DNA from: Empedobacter falsenii
GTDB taxonomy: Bacteria > Bacteroidota > Bacteroidia > Flavobacteriales > Weeksellaceae
DNA length: 34,511 nt
Direction: 5' to 3'
Assembly: GCF_019308355.1 (NCBI RefSeq)
Contig: NZ_JAAGKM010000027.1
Coordinates: 1 to 34,511, forward strand
The notes beneath the pieces were generated by a model, which was not told where the DNA came from, did not search any database, and was given only the letters and a program-made list of their open reading frames with translations. The translations under genes were made by a program, and so were the position numbers. Positions within the stretch are counted from its first letter, which is position 1; each line of letters opens with the position of its first letter. This document shows, piece after piece, positions 15,848 to 24,889 of this stretch.

Positions 15848-16208
15848 TTATGTGTGTGCTGTGTTTTATTTGTTTTGTTAAGTTAGAAAAATGTTTAGAA
15901 TTAATAATAAAGTTTAAAATGTTTGTTTTAGGACAGTTAATTATTTATCAACTATACAATAAAAAGTAGTATATAATTGTAAATTGATAAAATCAGATTA
16001 TATTAATCAACTTTTATTATTAAATTAATAGTGTAAAAAGTACGTTATAAATTAGATTGATTAAAAATAAAGACTTAAAAAACGTGATAAAATCAGTTGA
16101 ATATTATAGTCAATAAAAAATAAAATATTGTATATTTAATCCTTCGAAGAAAGCAGATAAATAAAGGGAATTAAAGCTTTTTTCTAAATCAACAAAAACA
16201 TAAGAAAG
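15848..16208. other. AT-rich divergent intergenic region (361 bases)
   Basis: Lies between the divergent prpE and rel genes. No coding frame of note. It contains a 12-base direct repeat TGATAAAATCAG at 15985-15996 and 16085-16096, exactly 100 bases apart, and a near -7 element TATATTTA around 16131 before rel. Promoters for both genes must lie here but I cannot assign them firmly. Confidence 0.5.
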
Positions 16209-18443
16209 ATGGATACGCCTCATGTTATTACAGACGAACAATTAGAGAGAGAGAACATTGAGATAACGAGACGTTATAAAGAGATGCTTCAAAATACATA
16301 TGTCACTTTATCAGATGAAGATAAAAAGCTGATTCGTAAAGCTTTTGATTTGGCTGTTGATGCGCACAAAGATCAGCGCAGAAAAACAGGCGAACCATAT
16401 ATTTATCATCCGATTGCTGTTGCCAAAATTGTTGCTGACGAAATTGGGCTTGGCGCTACATCAATTTCTGCGGCTTTAATGCATGATGTAGTAGAAGATA
16501 CAGAATATACGTTAGAAGACATTGAGAAACTTTTTGGAAAAAAGATTGCAAAAATTATAGACGGATTAACAAAAATTGCGGTCTTAAACAAGCAAGATGT
16601 TTCGATACAATCAGAAAATTATAAAAAATTATTGCTGACTTTATCTGAAGATGTGCGTGTGATTTTGATCAAAATTGCAGATCGTTTACACAATATGCGT
16701 ACGTTAGAAAGTATGCGCGAGGATAAACAGTTAAAAATAGCATCCGAAACCATTTTTATATATGCGCCTTTGGCTCACAGAATGGGATTGTATAACATCA
16801 AATCAGAATTGGAAGATTTGAGTTTGAAATACACTAAACCGGATGCGTATTTTAATATTGAACATAAATTAACAGAAACAGAAGCCGAAAGAAAAAAATA
16901 CATTGATGATTTCTGTAAGACTATTTCAGAAAAACTTGAAGCCGAAGGTTTAGAATTTGAGATCAAAGGTCGTTCAAAATCAATCAATTCAATTTATCGG
17001 AAAACAGTTAATCAAGGAATTCCTTTCGAGGAAGTTTTTGATTTGTTTGCGATTCGTGTAATTTATCGTTCGGACAAAAAGAATGAAAAATTTTTAGCTT
17101 GGAAAATTTATTCGTTGGTAACGGATTTATTTATTCCAAATCCAAAACGTATGCGCGACTGGATTTCTCAACCCAAAACAACGGGTTATGAATCGCTTCA
17201 CGCAACGGTTATGGGACCACAAGCACGTTGGGTAGAAGTACAAATTCGTTCCGAAAGAATGGACGAAGTTGCCGAAATGGGTATTGCAGCACACTATAAA
17301 TACAAAGAAAATATATCGGACGACGAAACGAAAGTTGATGAGTGGATTCATCAAGTTCGTGAAATGTTGGAGCAAGAGGATACTAAGGATGCGATTGAAT
17401 TTATGGATAATTTCAAATTCAATTTGTACTCCAAAGAGATTTATGTTTTTACACCAAAAGGAGATTTACATTCGTTACCAAAAGGAGCGAGTTCGTTGGA
17501 TTTTGCTTACTCTATTCACACCAATGTTGGTGACCATTGTTTGGGTGCAAAAGTGAACGGTAAATTGTATCCCTTGTCGCATCAATTGCAAAGTGGAGAT
17601 CAAGTAGAAATTATTACTTCAACGCAACAAAAACCAAAATTAGAGTGGTTAGAATATGTTGTAACGAGTAAAGCGAGAAGTAAAATTAAAGCTTCTTTAA
17701 ACTCGGATAAGCGTAAAGTTGCAGAAGATGGAAAAGAAATTATTCAACGAAAATTAAGACACTTAAAGGTTGATTTTAATGATAATACAACTAATCAGTT
17801 ACAGCAATACTTTAAGTTAAGTTCGAGTCAAGATGTATTCTATAATGTTGCAATGGGAATTATTGACAACAATGATTTACGCAAATTTGCAGAACGAAAT
17901 ACAGGCTTTACTGGATTGATTAACCGTTTCAGAAAATCAACATTCAATACAACTAAAAAAGATAATATTCCTGTCGATAAAACGAAATTAGATAGTCTTG
18001 TTTTTGGGAATGATGAAGAGCGTTTAGATTATGAATTAGCGAGTTGTTGTAATCCAATTCCGGGTGACAAAGTATATGGTTTTATCACAGTTTCAAAAGG
18101 AATAAAAGTACATAAGGTAGATTGTCCAAACTCAGTTTCGTTACAAGCAAATTATGCGTACAGAATTATAAAAGCGAAATGGATTGATTCTTCTCAACAA
18201 GAATTTAAAGCGTTGATTGAGTTACAAGGTTTGGATCGAGCTGGAATGGTGAGTGATATTACGTTAGTTATTTCAAAAAATAACTCGTTGAACATGCATA
18301 GTATTAATTTATCTGAGGATGCAGGTATTTTTGATGGAAAGATTACAGTTTCAGTTAAAAATAAAGCCGAATTAGAAAAAATCATGATGGAAATGAAAAA
18401 TATTGAAGGAATTCAATCTGTAAAACGAACATACAAAAATTAG
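16209..18443 (+). CDS. bifunctional (p)ppGpp synthetase/hydrolase, Rel/SpoT type
   Basis: 744 residues with the complete long-RSH order. HD hydrolase at about residues 46-200: YIYHPIAVA, LMHDVVEDTEYT and the IKIADRLHNMRTL block, all metal-site residues retained. Synthetase at about 240-350: RSKSINSIYRK, FDLFAIRVIYRS, TTGYESLHATVMGP. TGS at about 400-465 (YVFTPKGDLHSLPKGASSLDFAY), a zinc-finger-like ASCCNPIPGD region, and a C-terminal ACT domain (from about 665). At the position of the RxKD motif it has RMRD, a conservative basic version suggesting the bifunctional class. It makes and removes the stringent-response alarmone in the cytoplasm. It is the only long RSH visible, so probably the organism's main one. 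Confidence 0.95.
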   Translation: MDTPHVITDEQLERENIEITRRYKEMLQNTYVTLSDEDKKLIRKAFDLAVDAHKDQRRKTGEPYIYHPIAVAKIVADEIGLGATSISAALMHDVVEDTEYTLEDIEKLFGKKIAKIIDGLTKIAVLNKQDVSIQSENYKKLLLTLSEDVRVILIKIADRLHNMRTLESMREDKQLKIASETIFIYAPLAHRMGLYNIKSELEDLSLKYTKPDAYFNIEHKLTETEAERKKYIDDFCKTISEKLEAEGLEFEIKGRSKSINSIYRKTVNQGIPFEEVFDLFAIRVIYRSDKKNEKFLAWKIYSLVTDLFIPNPKRMRDWISQPKTTGYESLHATVMGPQARWVEVQIRSERMDEVAEMGIAAHYKYKENISDDETKVDEWIHQVREMLEQEDTKDAIEFMDNFKFNLYSKEIYVFTPKGDLHSLPKGASSLDFAYSIHTNVGDHCLGAKVNGKLYPLSHQLQSGDQVEIITSTQQKPKLEWLEYVVTSKARSKIKASLNSDKRKVAEDGKEIIQRKLRHLKVDFNDNTTNQLQQYFKLSSSQDVFYNVAMGIIDNNDLRKFAERNTGFTGLINRFRKSTFNTTKKDNIPVDKTKLDSLVFGNDEERLDYELASCCNPIPGDKVYGFITVSKGIKVHKVDCPNSVSLQANYAYRIIKAKWIDSSQQEFKALIELQGLDRAGMVSDITLVISKNNSLNMHSINLSEDAGIFDGKITVSVKNKAELEKIMMEMKNIEGIQSVKRTYKN

Positions 18444-18486
18444 TTTTTATAAAATATTTAATTAACTTTATATAAATTAACGATTT

Positions 18487-18768
18487 ATGAAAAAAATATT
18501 ATTAGCTTTTGCATTTCTTCCAATGTTGAGTTTTGCACAAGAAAATTCAAATGAAAAAGTTTTAAATAGAATTGTACCAAGTTCTATATCTATTTCTGAA
18601 TATGAAAATAGTAGACCTGCAATTTTTATTGATGGAGAGAGAGTTGATAAAAGTATTTTTACTAAAATGAATCCAGATAATATTAAATATGTTACTTTAA
18701 TCAAAACAGACAAAAAATATCAAAACGGAAAAATTGATATTGTTTCGAAAAAAGAGAAAGAATCATAA
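18487..18768 (+). CDS. small exported protein with plug-like fold motif
   Basis: 93 residues with a signal peptide (MKKILLAFAFLPMLSFAQ, cut near residue 18). The mature part has PAIFIDGERVDKSIF, MNPDNIKYVTLIK and NGKIDIVSKK, which recalls the IDG, then I-x-VLK, then G-x-I-x-I-x-TK pattern of TonB-plug/M56-type domains. Function unknown. It starts 44 bases after rel in the same direction but has a near -7 element TAACTTTA upstream, so it may be read separately. Followed by a strong terminator. Confidence 0.75.
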   Translation: MKKILLAFAFLPMLSFAQENSNEKVLNRIVPSSISISEYENSRPAIFIDGERVDKSIFTKMNPDNIKYVTLIKTDKKYQNGKIDIVSKKEKES

Positions 18769-18772
18769 ATAG

Positions 18773-18801
18773 AAAAAGTCCAACATATCGTTGGACTTTT
18801 T
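18773..18801 (+). terminator. intrinsic terminator
   Basis: AAAAAGTCCAAC (18773-18784) and GTTGGACTTTTT (18790-18801), five-base loop, T-run. Confidence 0.9.
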
Positions 18802-18917
18802 TATTCGGTGATGTTACTAACAAAGGCACAAAGTTACAGAAATCTTTTTGATAATATCGCTTCATTTCTATTGAATAATCTTGTTAATTTTACATCCCGA
18901 AAACAAACAAACTCACG

Positions 18918-19895
18918 ATGAACAAACAAAACTATAATCCAATTGAAGAAGTACTTGAAAAAATCAACGAAAAAGGAGGTTGGGTTAATACGCATTCACA
19001 CTTAGACAGAGCTTATTCATTGACTTCGGACACTTTCGCATTATCTAATTCTTACCTAAAAGAAAAATGGCATTTAGTTGATGACATGAAACGCAATTCA
19101 TCTGTTGATGATATTTATTTCCGTATGGAAAAAGCGATTAATTTCATGTTAGAACAAGGTTGTCAAGCAATTGGTTCTTTTATTGATGCGGATGAAGTGA
19201 TTGAAGATCGTAGTATACAAGCAGCTCAACGCTTAAAAGATAATTACGGAAAAGACATCGAAATGCGTTTTGCAAACCAAGTATTGAAAGGAGTTATTGA
19301 TCCAAAAGCGCGTGAATGGTTTGATATGTCTTCTGATTTTGTGGATATTATCGGAGGTTTACCTGCAAAAGATTTCGGTCGAGAAGATGAGCATTTAGAT
19401 ATTTTATTATCAACTGCAAAAGCAAAAAATAAATTGGTTCACGTTCATGTTGATCAATTTAACACAGACGAAGAAAAAGAAACTGAACACTTAGCTTTGA
19501 AAACGATTGAACACGGAATGCAAGGAAAAGTTTCTGCGGTTCACTCAATTTCTGTAGCGGCTCATCCAAGAAAATATCGTTACGAATTATATGATTTAAT
19601 TAAAAAAGCAGATATGCACATTGTTTCTTGTCCAACTGCTTGGATAGATCACAATCGTACAGAGCGTTTGGCGCCTTCGCACAACTCGGTAACGCCAGTT
19701 GATGAAATGATTCCAAGAGGAATTAACGTTGCCTTCGGAACAGATAATATTAATGATATTTATAAACCTTTTTCTGATGGTCATTTGTTAACGGAACTGC
19801 GTGTAATGCTAGAGTCTTGTCACTTTTATGATGTGGAACAACTTTCAAATATTGCAACAGTAAATGGTTTGAAAGCTTTAGGAATTCAAAAATAA
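18918..19895 (+). CDS. amidohydrolase, cytosine-deaminase-like
   Basis: 325 residues, cytosolic. Metal-binding motifs of the amidohydrolase superfamily are in order: NTHSHLDRA (His26, His28), HVHVDQFN (His in strand 5), VHSISVAAHP (strand 6 region) and FGTDNI (Asp in strand 8), with a C-terminal ANVNGLKALG-type helix (TVNGLKALGI). The HxH, H, H, D set and short length fit the cytosine-deaminase-like group, which deaminates or hydrolyses cyclic or guanidino-like nitrogen substrates. Substrate unknown. It precedes two guanidine-modifying enzymes but a terminator (19917-19943) lies between, so any functional link is only suggestive. Confidence 0.8.
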   Translation: MNKQNYNPIEEVLEKINEKGGWVNTHSHLDRAYSLTSDTFALSNSYLKEKWHLVDDMKRNSSVDDIYFRMEKAINFMLEQGCQAIGSFIDADEVIEDRSIQAAQRLKDNYGKDIEMRFANQVLKGVIDPKAREWFDMSSDFVDIIGGLPAKDFGREDEHLDILLSTAKAKNKLVHVHVDQFNTDEEKETEHLALKTIEHGMQGKVSAVHSISVAAHPRKYRYELYDLIKKADMHIVSCPTAWIDHNRTERLAPSHNSVTPVDEMIPRGINVAFGTDNINDIYKPFSDGHLLTELRVMLESCHFYDVEQLSNIATVNGLKALGIQK

Positions 19896-19916
19896 AATGT
19901 ATATTTATACAAAATT

Positions 19917-19943
19917 AAATCTCGCTATTGCGGGATTTTTTTT
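19917..19943 (+). terminator. intrinsic terminator
   Basis: AAATCTCGC and GCGGGATTT (one G-U pair), four-base loop, T-run of eight. Follows the amidohydrolase by 22 bases. Confidence 0.75.
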
Positions 19944-19973
19944 GGAACATAAAATTAAAAACTACAATAAATT

Positions 19974-20888
19974 ATGCGATTAAATGTACAGAATGAAACG
20001 GCTCAACTGCAAACTGTAGTCTTGGGTCGAGCAGAATCTAACGGAGCTAATCCAACACTTGATCAGACGTTCGATGCCAAATCTTATGAAACCGTAAAGA
20101 ATAACGATTATCCAAAAGAAGAAGATTTGATTGCGGAAATGTCAGAATTTGAACAAGTTTTGAAGAAGTATAATGTTGAAGTTTTACGTCCAACATTGAT
20201 CGAAGATTGCAACCAAGTTTTTTCTCGAGATGTCGGTTTTGTAATTGATGATGAATTCTTTATCTCGAATATTATTCCAGATCGTTTAGAAGAATTGCAA
20301 GCGTATCGCGAAATAAAACGTCAATTTAAAGGAAATAAAATCAATGCATTACCAGAAGAAGTTTATGTAGAAGGTGGCGATGTGATTTTGTATAACGATT
20401 ATATTTTTGTTGGAACGTACAAACAAGCAGATTTCAAAAATTATAAAACAGGACGTACAAATGTTGAGTTTGTAGAGTATATCAAAGCTAAATTTCCGAA
20501 TAAAAAAGTCTTGGATTTTGAATTGAAAAAGAATGATGAAAATCCATATGAAGGAATTTTACATTTAGATTGCACATTCAATCCTGTTGGGAAAGACAAA
20601 GCAATTATTTACAAAGATGGCTTTTTATTTGAGAATGAATATCAGCAAATTGTCGATATTTTTGGAAAAGAAAATTTATTCGAAGTAACAAAAGAAGAAA
20701 TGTATTGGATGAATCCAAATGTGTTTTCAATTTCTCCTGAAGTTGTTGTTTCTGAGAAAAATTTTATACGTTTAAATGATCATTTAGAAAATGTATGGAA
20801 CATAAAAGTGGAACGAATTAATTACCGCGAAGTTTCTAAAATGGGAGGTTTACTAAGATGTTCTACAATGCCATTAATCAGAAAATAA
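19974..20888 (+). CDS. guanidine-modifying enzyme (arginine deiminase/DDAH-like amidinotransferase family)
   Basis: 304 residues, a pentein-fold enzyme. Visible active-site elements: Asp86 in FSRDVGF, EGGD (133-136), His197 in GILHLDCTF, and the C-terminal nucleophile Cys296 in GGLLRCSTMPL. These match enzymes that attack the guanidinium carbon of arginine-like substrates (deiminases, dimethylargininases, amidinotransferases). The exact substrate cannot be read from sequence; citrulline/ornithine or dimethylarginine metabolism is plausible. It ends one base before the ATG of the CtlX-like gene, so the two are surely co-translated. Confidence 0.85.
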   Translation: MRLNVQNETAQLQTVVLGRAESNGANPTLDQTFDAKSYETVKNNDYPKEEDLIAEMSEFEQVLKKYNVEVLRPTLIEDCNQVFSRDVGFVIDDEFFISNIIPDRLEELQAYREIKRQFKGNKINALPEEVYVEGGDVILYNDYIFVGTYKQADFKNYKTGRTNVEFVEYIKAKFPNKKVLDFELKKNDENPYEGILHLDCTFNPVGKDKAIIYKDGFLFENEYQQIVDIFGKENLFEVTKEEMYWMNPNVFSISPEVVVSEKNFIRLNDHLENVWNIKVERINYREVSKMGGLLRCSTMPLIRK

Positions 20889-20889
20889 C

Positions 20890-21837
20890 ATGAAACAAAA
20901 ACAATATACGTCAACTATTTTGATGGTTGAGCCAACAGCTTTTTATTACAATCCAGAAACGGCTGTTAACAATTATTTCCAAACAGAAACGACAGATTCT
21001 CAAGAAGATATTCAGAAACAAGCATTAGAAGAATTTCAAGGAATGGTTTCTGCTTTGCGTTCGAAAGGTGTAAATGTTATCACGATCAAAGATACTGCTT
21101 CACCGCATACGCCAGATTCAATCTTCCCAAACAATTGGATTTCTTTTCATGATAACGGAAATGTTGTGTTATATCCTATGTTTGCAAAAAATAGGAGACA
21201 AGAGCGTCGTGAAGAAGATGTATTGAGTTTGTTGGAAGAAAAAGGTTTTCATATTGATGATGTGATTGATTTTACATCGGCAGAAGAAGACGAAATTTTC
21301 CTGGAAGGAACAGGAAGTATTATTCTTGATCGCGAGCATGAATTGGCTTATGCATGTATTTCTCAACGAACTGATGAAGATTTATTGATTGAATTTTGTG
21401 AGGAATTAGAATATACGCCAGTTATTTTTCATGCGAATCAAACTGTAAATGGAGAACGCAAACCAATTTATCATACAAATGTAATGATGTGTATTGCAGA
21501 TAAGTATGCGATTATTTGTTTGGATTCTATCGATGATAAAAAAGAAAAGAAAACAGTTTGTGAGTATTTATTAGAAGCTGGAAAAGAAATAATTGCAATT
21601 ACAGAAGCACAAGTGCATCAATTTGCTGGCAATATGTTGCAAGTTGGAGGTTTAGGACAATCATATTTGGTGATGTCACAAACGGCTTATAATTCGCTTA
21701 ATCAAGAACAAATTTCTAAAATTGAGGCTTATAATCCAATATTACCTGTTAAGATAGATTTGATTGAAAAATTAGGAGGAGGAAGCGCTCGCTGTATGAT
21801 GGCGGAAGTTTTCTTACCAAAAAATAAAAACATTTAG
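20890..21837 (+). CDS. ctlX: citrulline utilisation hydrolase CtlX-like pentein enzyme
   Basis: 315 residues. Motifs SIFPNNWISFHDNG (Asp76, Asn81-Asn82), EGTGSII (Glu139), YHTNVMM (His195) and a C-terminal GGGSARCMMAEVF with nucleophile Cys302 match the CtlX family within the guanidine-modifying superfamily. In related bacteria these are annotated as involved in citrulline use. It follows another pentein enzyme with a one-base gap, so two different enzymes of the same fold act in one operon, possibly in successive steps of arginine/citrulline breakdown. The gene name is by family resemblance. Confidence 0.8.
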   Translation: MKQKQYTSTILMVEPTAFYYNPETAVNNYFQTETTDSQEDIQKQALEEFQGMVSALRSKGVNVITIKDTASPHTPDSIFPNNWISFHDNGNVVLYPMFAKNRRQERREEDVLSLLEEKGFHIDDVIDFTSAEEDEIFLEGTGSIILDREHELAYACISQRTDEDLLIEFCEELEYTPVIFHANQTVNGERKPIYHTNVMMCIADKYAIICLDSIDDKKEKKTVCEYLLEAGKEIIAITEAQVHQFAGNMLQVGGLGQSYLVMSQTAYNSLNQEQISKIEAYNPILPVKIDLIEKLGGGSARCMMAEVFLPKNKNI

Positions 21838-21843
21838 CTTAAA

Positions 21844-21880
21844 ATTTACAAATCCGAGTTTTTTACTCGGATTTGTAAAT
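21844..21880. terminator. terminator-like hairpin
   Basis: Perfect 16-base arms (21844-21859 and 21865-21880, core AAATCCGAGT), T5 loop. It is between the convergent ctlX and sulfurtransferase genes. The T-tract is weak. Confidence 0.75.
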
Positions 21881-21899
21881 CATGCAAAATAGTTTTAAA

Positions 21900-22733
21900 C
21901 TATCTTTCAATCGGTAAATTTTCGTCAGCGCCCCATTCAGACCAAGAACCATCATAAACTTTTACCTTATCAAAACCTGCAATTGTCGAAGCCAAGGCTA
22001 GGATGGAAGCTGTAACTCCAGAACCGCACGAAAAAATATTTTCTTTGGATGAATCTGTCAATTTTTCGAAAATTGCTTTCAGTTTTTCTTTTGATTTATA
22101 TGTTGTATCAGCCAAAACATTTTCAAAAAATAAATTCTTAGAAGCTGGAATATGTCCGCTTCGTAAACCTTGTCTTGGCTCAGGAGAAGTCCCCTTGAAA
22201 CGCCCTTCTGATCGAGCATCTATAATCATTTTTGAATCATCATTTATTGCATTTAACATAACTTGTGTATCAGCAAACCAATTCGATTGAAAATCAGCAA
22301 TAAAGTTACCTTTTACATTAGGTTGAAAATAAGTAGAAGTTGTGTCAAAATTATTTTCTTGCCAAAGAGTTAATCCGCCATCTAAAACATATACTTCTTT
22401 GTGTCCCATAGCTTTGAACATCCACCAAACTCTCGGACTAGAATAAACGCCCCAACGATCATAACAAACAATGATAAAATCTTGATTAATGCCCAAATGT
22501 TGAGCTTCTTTTGTAAAAGTTTCTTCATCAACAAGTGTATGAGGAAATTGCGAAGAATGATCAGAAAATTTTCCTTCCAAATCAAAGAAAAGAGAATTCG
22601 GAATTAATTCTAATTCTTCATCTTTAATCGATTTTCCAACTTTATCAATCGTACAATCTAAAATAATTAAATTTTTAAGAGGTAAATTATCTTGTAATTC
22701 TTGTGCTGATATGATTGGCGAATTGAAAGTCAT
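21900..22733 (-). CDS. thiosulfate/3-mercaptopyruvate sulfurtransferase (two rhodanese domains)
   Basis: 277 residues. N-terminal inactive rhodanese domain (about 1-130: IILDCTID, FFDLEGKFSD, VCYDRWGVYSSPRVWW, VYVLDGGLTLW) and C-terminal catalytic domain (about 150-277: IIDARSEGRFKG, GHIPASKN, and CGSGVTA with catalytic Cys236). The CGSGVTA loop is typical of mercaptopyruvate sulfurtransferases, while CRxGxxx is typical of thiosulfate enzymes. It transfers sulfane sulfur to cyanide or thiols in the cytosol. Confidence 0.9.
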   Translation of the reverse strand: MTFNSPIISAQELQDNLPLKNLIILDCTIDKVGKSIKDEELELIPNSLFFDLEGKFSDHSSQFPHTLVDEETFTKEAQHLGINQDFIIVCYDRWGVYSSPRVWWMFKAMGHKEVYVLDGGLTLWQENNFDTTSTYFQPNVKGNFIADFQSNWFADTQVMLNAINDDSKMIIDARSEGRFKGTSPEPRQGLRSGHIPASKNLFFENVLADTTYKSKEKLKAIFEKLTDSSKENIFSCGSGVTASILALASTIAGFDKVKVYDGSWSEWGADENLPIER

Positions 22734-22760
22734 TTCTGTTTTATTTTTTATAAAAGTAAA

Positions 22761-22789
22761 AAAACGTTATCATTAATAGATAACGTTTT
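22761..22789 (-). terminator. intrinsic terminator of the outer-membrane gene
   Basis: AAAACGTTATC (22761-22771) and GATAACGTTTT (22779-22789), T-run on the minus strand. A near -7 element TACTTTTA for the sulfurtransferase gene lies in its tail. Confidence 0.8.
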
Positions 22790-22817
22790 CTATATATTTT
22801 TCAGTTTGATTTTAAAA

Positions 22818-23594
22818 CTATTTTATATTAAATCCGACTTTTATCATCGGTCCAAACATATCCATATCATAAACAAAATTGGAATTATTACTTCCTTTTT
22901 CGTAGTCCATACTTATGATTTGATAGTCCGCCATTGCGTAAAATAAATTAGAGAATTGATAACCAGCCAATCCTTCTAATTGCCAAGCTAATTTTGATCC
23001 AATTCCAAATCCTCCAATTTCTCCAGAAACATTATACAAAAACTTTTTGTTTGGTAAATTTCTTGTTCTTGCAACCAACATAGGATCTACCCAGGTTTTA
23101 GAAAGATTACGATCTAAATGCATTGGTTTTAAAGAAATTGGATTGATTAGATTTACATCAAATCCAGATTTAATATTTACAAGGTTCATACTAATTCCAG
23201 CTTCTAACCAAGGAGTTATTTTTCTCAATAAACCAGCTTCAAAAGAGAATTGTTTTGATGTTAATTTGCCATCCAAAACTAAAGGATCTTTTTTAACATT
23301 TGCAGCTAAAGAAGCATAAATAATATCAGATGTAATTACCCAATCTTTATTTTCGGCTTCAAAAGTTAACATTCCGGCAAATTTCAAATGCTCAAAAAAG
23401 TCTGAAGGGGATTGACTTACATGTACATTCGGAAGTCGAGAAACACTCGCTTTTCCTTTCATATGAGGCAACATCATATTTGGCTCTACTTTGAAATGCC
23501 AAGAATCATCTGGCTGAATTGAGTCTTGAGCAAATGTTTGCGTACTTGATGCTAATAGAATTAAAAATGTGCTTTTTTGAAAAAAGTTAAACAT
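22818..23594 (-). CDS. outer-membrane beta-barrel protein, function unknown
   Basis: 258 residues. A signal peptide (about 22 residues, cut after TFA) is followed by alternating amphipathic strands, with a C-terminal GFNIK ending typical of barrel closing strands. Sequence blocks such as WHFKVEPNMMLPHMKGKASV and LLRKITPWLEAGISMN point to a small barrel that may be ligand-binding. I cannot name its family. It lies 72 bases from the porin at 23666, in the same direction and downstream of it, so the two may be transcribed together. Confidence 0.75.
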   Translation of the reverse strand: MFNFFQKSTFLILLASSTQTFAQDSIQPDDSWHFKVEPNMMLPHMKGKASVSRLPNVHVSQSPSDFFEHLKFAGMLTFEAENKDWVITSDIIYASLAANVKKDPLVLDGKLTSKQFSFEAGLLRKITPWLEAGISMNLVNIKSGFDVNLINPISLKPMHLDRNLSKTWVDPMLVARTRNLPNKKFLYNVSGEIGGFGIGSKLAWQLEGLAGYQFSNLFYAMADYQIISMDYEKGSNNSNFVYDMDMFGPMIKVGFNIK

Positions 23595-23665
23595 AATTTT
23601 TTAAAGTTTCGTTTTATTAATTATTTCAAATAATAGAGAGAAAAGTTAAGTTAGTTATGGTTTTA

Positions 23666-24835
23666 TTATAGGTTAAGTTTCTTATTAAATTGTCTAGATA
23701 AATCTAGTTTCATTCCCAATGTAAAAACACTTTGTTCTTTTTTACCAACATAATTTTTACCAAAAGAGATACGCTGTTCTGTATATAATTGTACATATTT
23801 CATCGGATAATATTCTAATCCTGTAATGAAATCACTTCGTCTGAAATTTTTATCAATGATTATATTTTCTACAGATTTCTTTGTTTCAGGAACATATAAA
23901 TTATAACCTCCTAAAATTGAAAATTTATTTAGTTTATATTTCAACGCTGTCTCAAAACCTTTTGCATCAAAAACATATGAAGGATTAATTGTATTTTCAG
24001 ATTGATATGAAATAGGTATAAAATCACCATTTTGCTGTAAAATTCCAAGTAGACTAACATCAAATTGTTTACTCGTATATTTTAAACCAATTGAATAAAA
24101 AGTTGGATGTCCTGATAAACCTAAGATATGATTATCATCAATTAAGTTTTGAGCTATAAAAGCACGGTTAAATGCAGCTCCAATACTAATATTTTGATTT
24201 AATTCTAATTGAGCTGAAAAACCAAAACCATCAATAATCTTATCATCATTTCCACCTTTTGTTTGGATTTGAGCACCAAATTGAAAAGCTTTAATTTTAT
24301 TTCTATAAATTATTGATTGATCTGCTCGTCCTGTTCCTAGCAAACCACCATCTGTTCCACCTGTAAAAGTTGCAGAAGCGCGTCCTCCAAATACATTAAA
24401 ACGATCTGTATAAGCTGTAACATCACGGTAAACACTCCATTGTTTACCAAATGTTATTTTACCATATTTAGACAAATCAATACCTAAGTAACCCAAGCGA
24501 TTACCAAAAACTTGTTGTTTTTGTTCTGAAACAATTGTCAAAAGATCACTATCTAAATTTCCATCAACATTAAACGACGAGTTACCTTTGAACATATTTA
24601 TTTGGAGTTCAATACCAGCTACAAATGCAATATTTCCTTTTTTTAGATTAATTTCAATTCCAGCACGAGAGGCATTTTCTTGTAGCTCCATTACTTTATC
24701 ATGCACAGCAAGATGACCTCTCAAACTAGTGTAAGGTCTTATCGAAATATCAATTGTATCATTTGATTTTTGAGCATAAACAATAGATCCTAATAATAAA
24801 AAGGCAGATATAAAATGTTTGTTATTGGCAATCAT
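23666..24835 (-). CDS. outer-membrane porin
   Basis: 389 residues. Signal peptide (cut after VYA, about residue 21), then a mid-size beta-barrel. YLGIDLSKYGKITFGKQWS and TDRFNVFGGRASA resemble the strand-loop signature of general diffusion porins, and the final strand (FTLGMKLDLS) is typical. It should form a passive pore in the outer membrane. It sits between the broken choloylglycine hydrolase gene upstream and the small barrel protein downstream; a shared nutrient role is possible but not shown. Confidence 0.8.
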   Translation of the reverse strand: MIANNKHFISAFLLLGSIVYAQKSNDTIDISIRPYTSLRGHLAVHDKVMELQENASRAGIEINLKKGNIAFVAGIELQINMFKGNSSFNVDGNLDSDLLTIVSEQKQQVFGNRLGYLGIDLSKYGKITFGKQWSVYRDVTAYTDRFNVFGGRASATFTGGTDGGLLGTGRADQSIIYRNKIKAFQFGAQIQTKGGNDDKIIDGFGFSAQLELNQNISIGAAFNRAFIAQNLIDDNHILGLSGHPTFYSIGLKYTSKQFDVSLLGILQQNGDFIPISYQSENTINPSYVFDAKGFETALKYKLNKFSILGGYNLYVPETKKSVENIIIDKNFRRSDFITGLEYYPMKYVQLYTEQRISFGKNYVGKKEQSVFTLGMKLDLSRQFNKKLNL

Positions 24836-24889
24836 ATTGAATGTTGATTTAGAACTATTTGCAAGAAAAATATTGATTAATTTTTCGAT

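Noticed and set aside
15763-15969. 68-aa plus-strand ORF upstream of rel
   Set aside because: Mostly antisense to the newly recognised 5' end of prpE.
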